Below are positions 22,970 through 23,284 of a DNA stretch of 23,284 bases, piece by piece. The DNA comes from Ruminococcus sp. UBA3767 (lineage in GTDB: Bacteria; Bacillota; Clostridia; Oscillospirales; Ruminococcaceae): assembly GCA_002371625.1 (NCBI GenBank), contig DFFV01000013.1:1-23284 (forward strand), in the 5' to 3' direction. The position numbers and the translations under genes are program-made. Under the pieces are notes generated by a model. That model saw only the letters and a program-made list of their open reading frames with translations. It was not told the DNA's origin and ran no database searches. Numbering within the stretch: position 1 is the stretch's first letter; each line of letters starts with the position of its first letter.

Positions 22970-23284
22970 TCAGCCCATTAATACCTCAACGGTGTGCTGT
23001 GTGCCCTTATCAAATACAGGCAGAACGTTGCCGTTTACCTTTACGCCATCGCATACAACCGACTTAACGCCCTTAGAAACGTGGTCGGGGTTCTTGACAG
23101 TTATGTTGTAGGTGTTGCCTCTGTACTTTCTGGTGATATTGAAGCCGTCCCACTTGGAAGGGATAGATGGGTCTATCTTAAGGCCGTCAAAATCAGGCTG
23201 TACACCGAGTATGTACTGGGAGATAGCTACCATGTTCCATGCAGCTGTACCTGTCAGCCAGGAGTTCTTGCCCTGACCGAAGTT
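22970..23284 (-). CDS. GH94 family phosphorylase (cellobiose/cellodextrin type), C-terminal end (5' end outside window)
   Basis: The last 104 residues of a glycoside phosphorylase. The frame enters from the window edge with [18 protein letters not shown] and continues [30 protein letters not shown], then a C-terminal beta-sandwich ending THQVEVL-type residues (HTVEVLMG). This is the conserved end of GH94 enzymes such as cellobiose phosphorylase, which splits cellobiose with phosphate into glucose 1-phosphate and glucose in the cytoplasm. The [11 protein letters not shown] stretch is part of the catalytic barrel. The fragment does not allow cellobiose, cellodextrin and chitobiose phosphorylases to be told apart; the CDPSIP-like and WDGF segments favour the cellobiose group. 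It is convergent with the rplA operon. Confidence 0.88.
   Translation of the reverse strand, partial: NFGQGKNSWLTGTAAWNMVAISQYILGVQPDFDGLKIDPSIPSKWDGFNITRKYRGNTYNITVKNPDHVSKGVKSVVCDGVKVNGNVLPVFDKGTQHTVEVLMG

Noticed and set aside
1..23284. Defence system, prophage, CRISPR array, tRNA or insertion sequence
   Set aside because: No spaced repeats, transposase, integrase, nuclease-helicase set or tRNA-like cloverleaf was seen on reading both strands.

Overview
The window looks like a chromosomal core region from a Gram-positive anaerobe of the Clostridia, most likely a Ruminococcus (Oscillospiraceae). The clues are a pyruvate:ferredoxin oxidoreductase, a GH94 cellobiose/cellodextrin-type phosphorylase, strong AAAGGAGG-type ribosome binding sites, frequent TTG/GTG starts, and Firmicutes-style gene order. 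The genus is an inference from gene content; no 16S or other marker was compared. I see no tRNA, rRNA, CRISPR, insertion sequence or phage gene.

Layout. (1) Positions 1-994: 3' part of the pyruvate:ferredoxin oxidoreductase gene, closed by two terminator hairpins; the second is bidirectional and also serves the convergent alanine racemase gene (alr, 1139-2263, minus). (2) Positions 2302-4575, plus strand: a good promoter drives a SLOG/YpsA-like protein. Next come a membrane-anchored protein resembling a degenerate LytR-CpsA-Psr domain and a PII-like protein with a very basic tail. (3) Positions 4639-20205, plus strand: one long run of genes behind a near-consensus promoter. The translation/transcription set comes first: rimP, nusA, rnpM (ylxR), ylxQ, infB, rbfA, nrnA, truB. 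It is followed by a NudC-like NUDIX hydrolase, ribF and gltX, then a Gld-type ABC system (ATPase, permease, GldG-like protein, DUF4340 protein) and a 92-residue protein of unknown function. Gaps are short, several stops overlap the next ribosome binding site, and I see no terminator inside the run. (4) Positions 20321-22902: a consensus promoter and a folded leader precede rpmG-secE-nusG-rplK-rplA, ended by a 14-bp terminator. (5) 22970-23284, minus strand: C-terminus of a GH94 phosphorylase with its own terminator.

How the genes fit together. The two plus-strand operons supply ribosome assembly (RimP, RbfA, TruB, ribosomal proteins L33, L11, L1), translation initiation (IF2), transcription elongation/termination (NusA, NusG), RNA turnover (NrnA, RNase P modulator), glutamyl-tRNA and flavin cofactors. 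The flanking metabolic genes fit a fermentative, cellulose-using anaerobe.

Most worth a second look: two copies of the same asymmetric-loop RNA motif, one before rplK and one before rplA (candidate L1 autoregulatory sites). Also the rpmG leader, with repeated ACCTC elements that can pair with several GAGGT elements including the ribosome binding site. The Gld-type ABC/DUF4340 cluster carries a His/Glu-rich juxtamembrane stretch. NusA has a KH1 GXXG loop that reads G-P-R-K. I did not find anything I can confidently call a new defence or mobile system.
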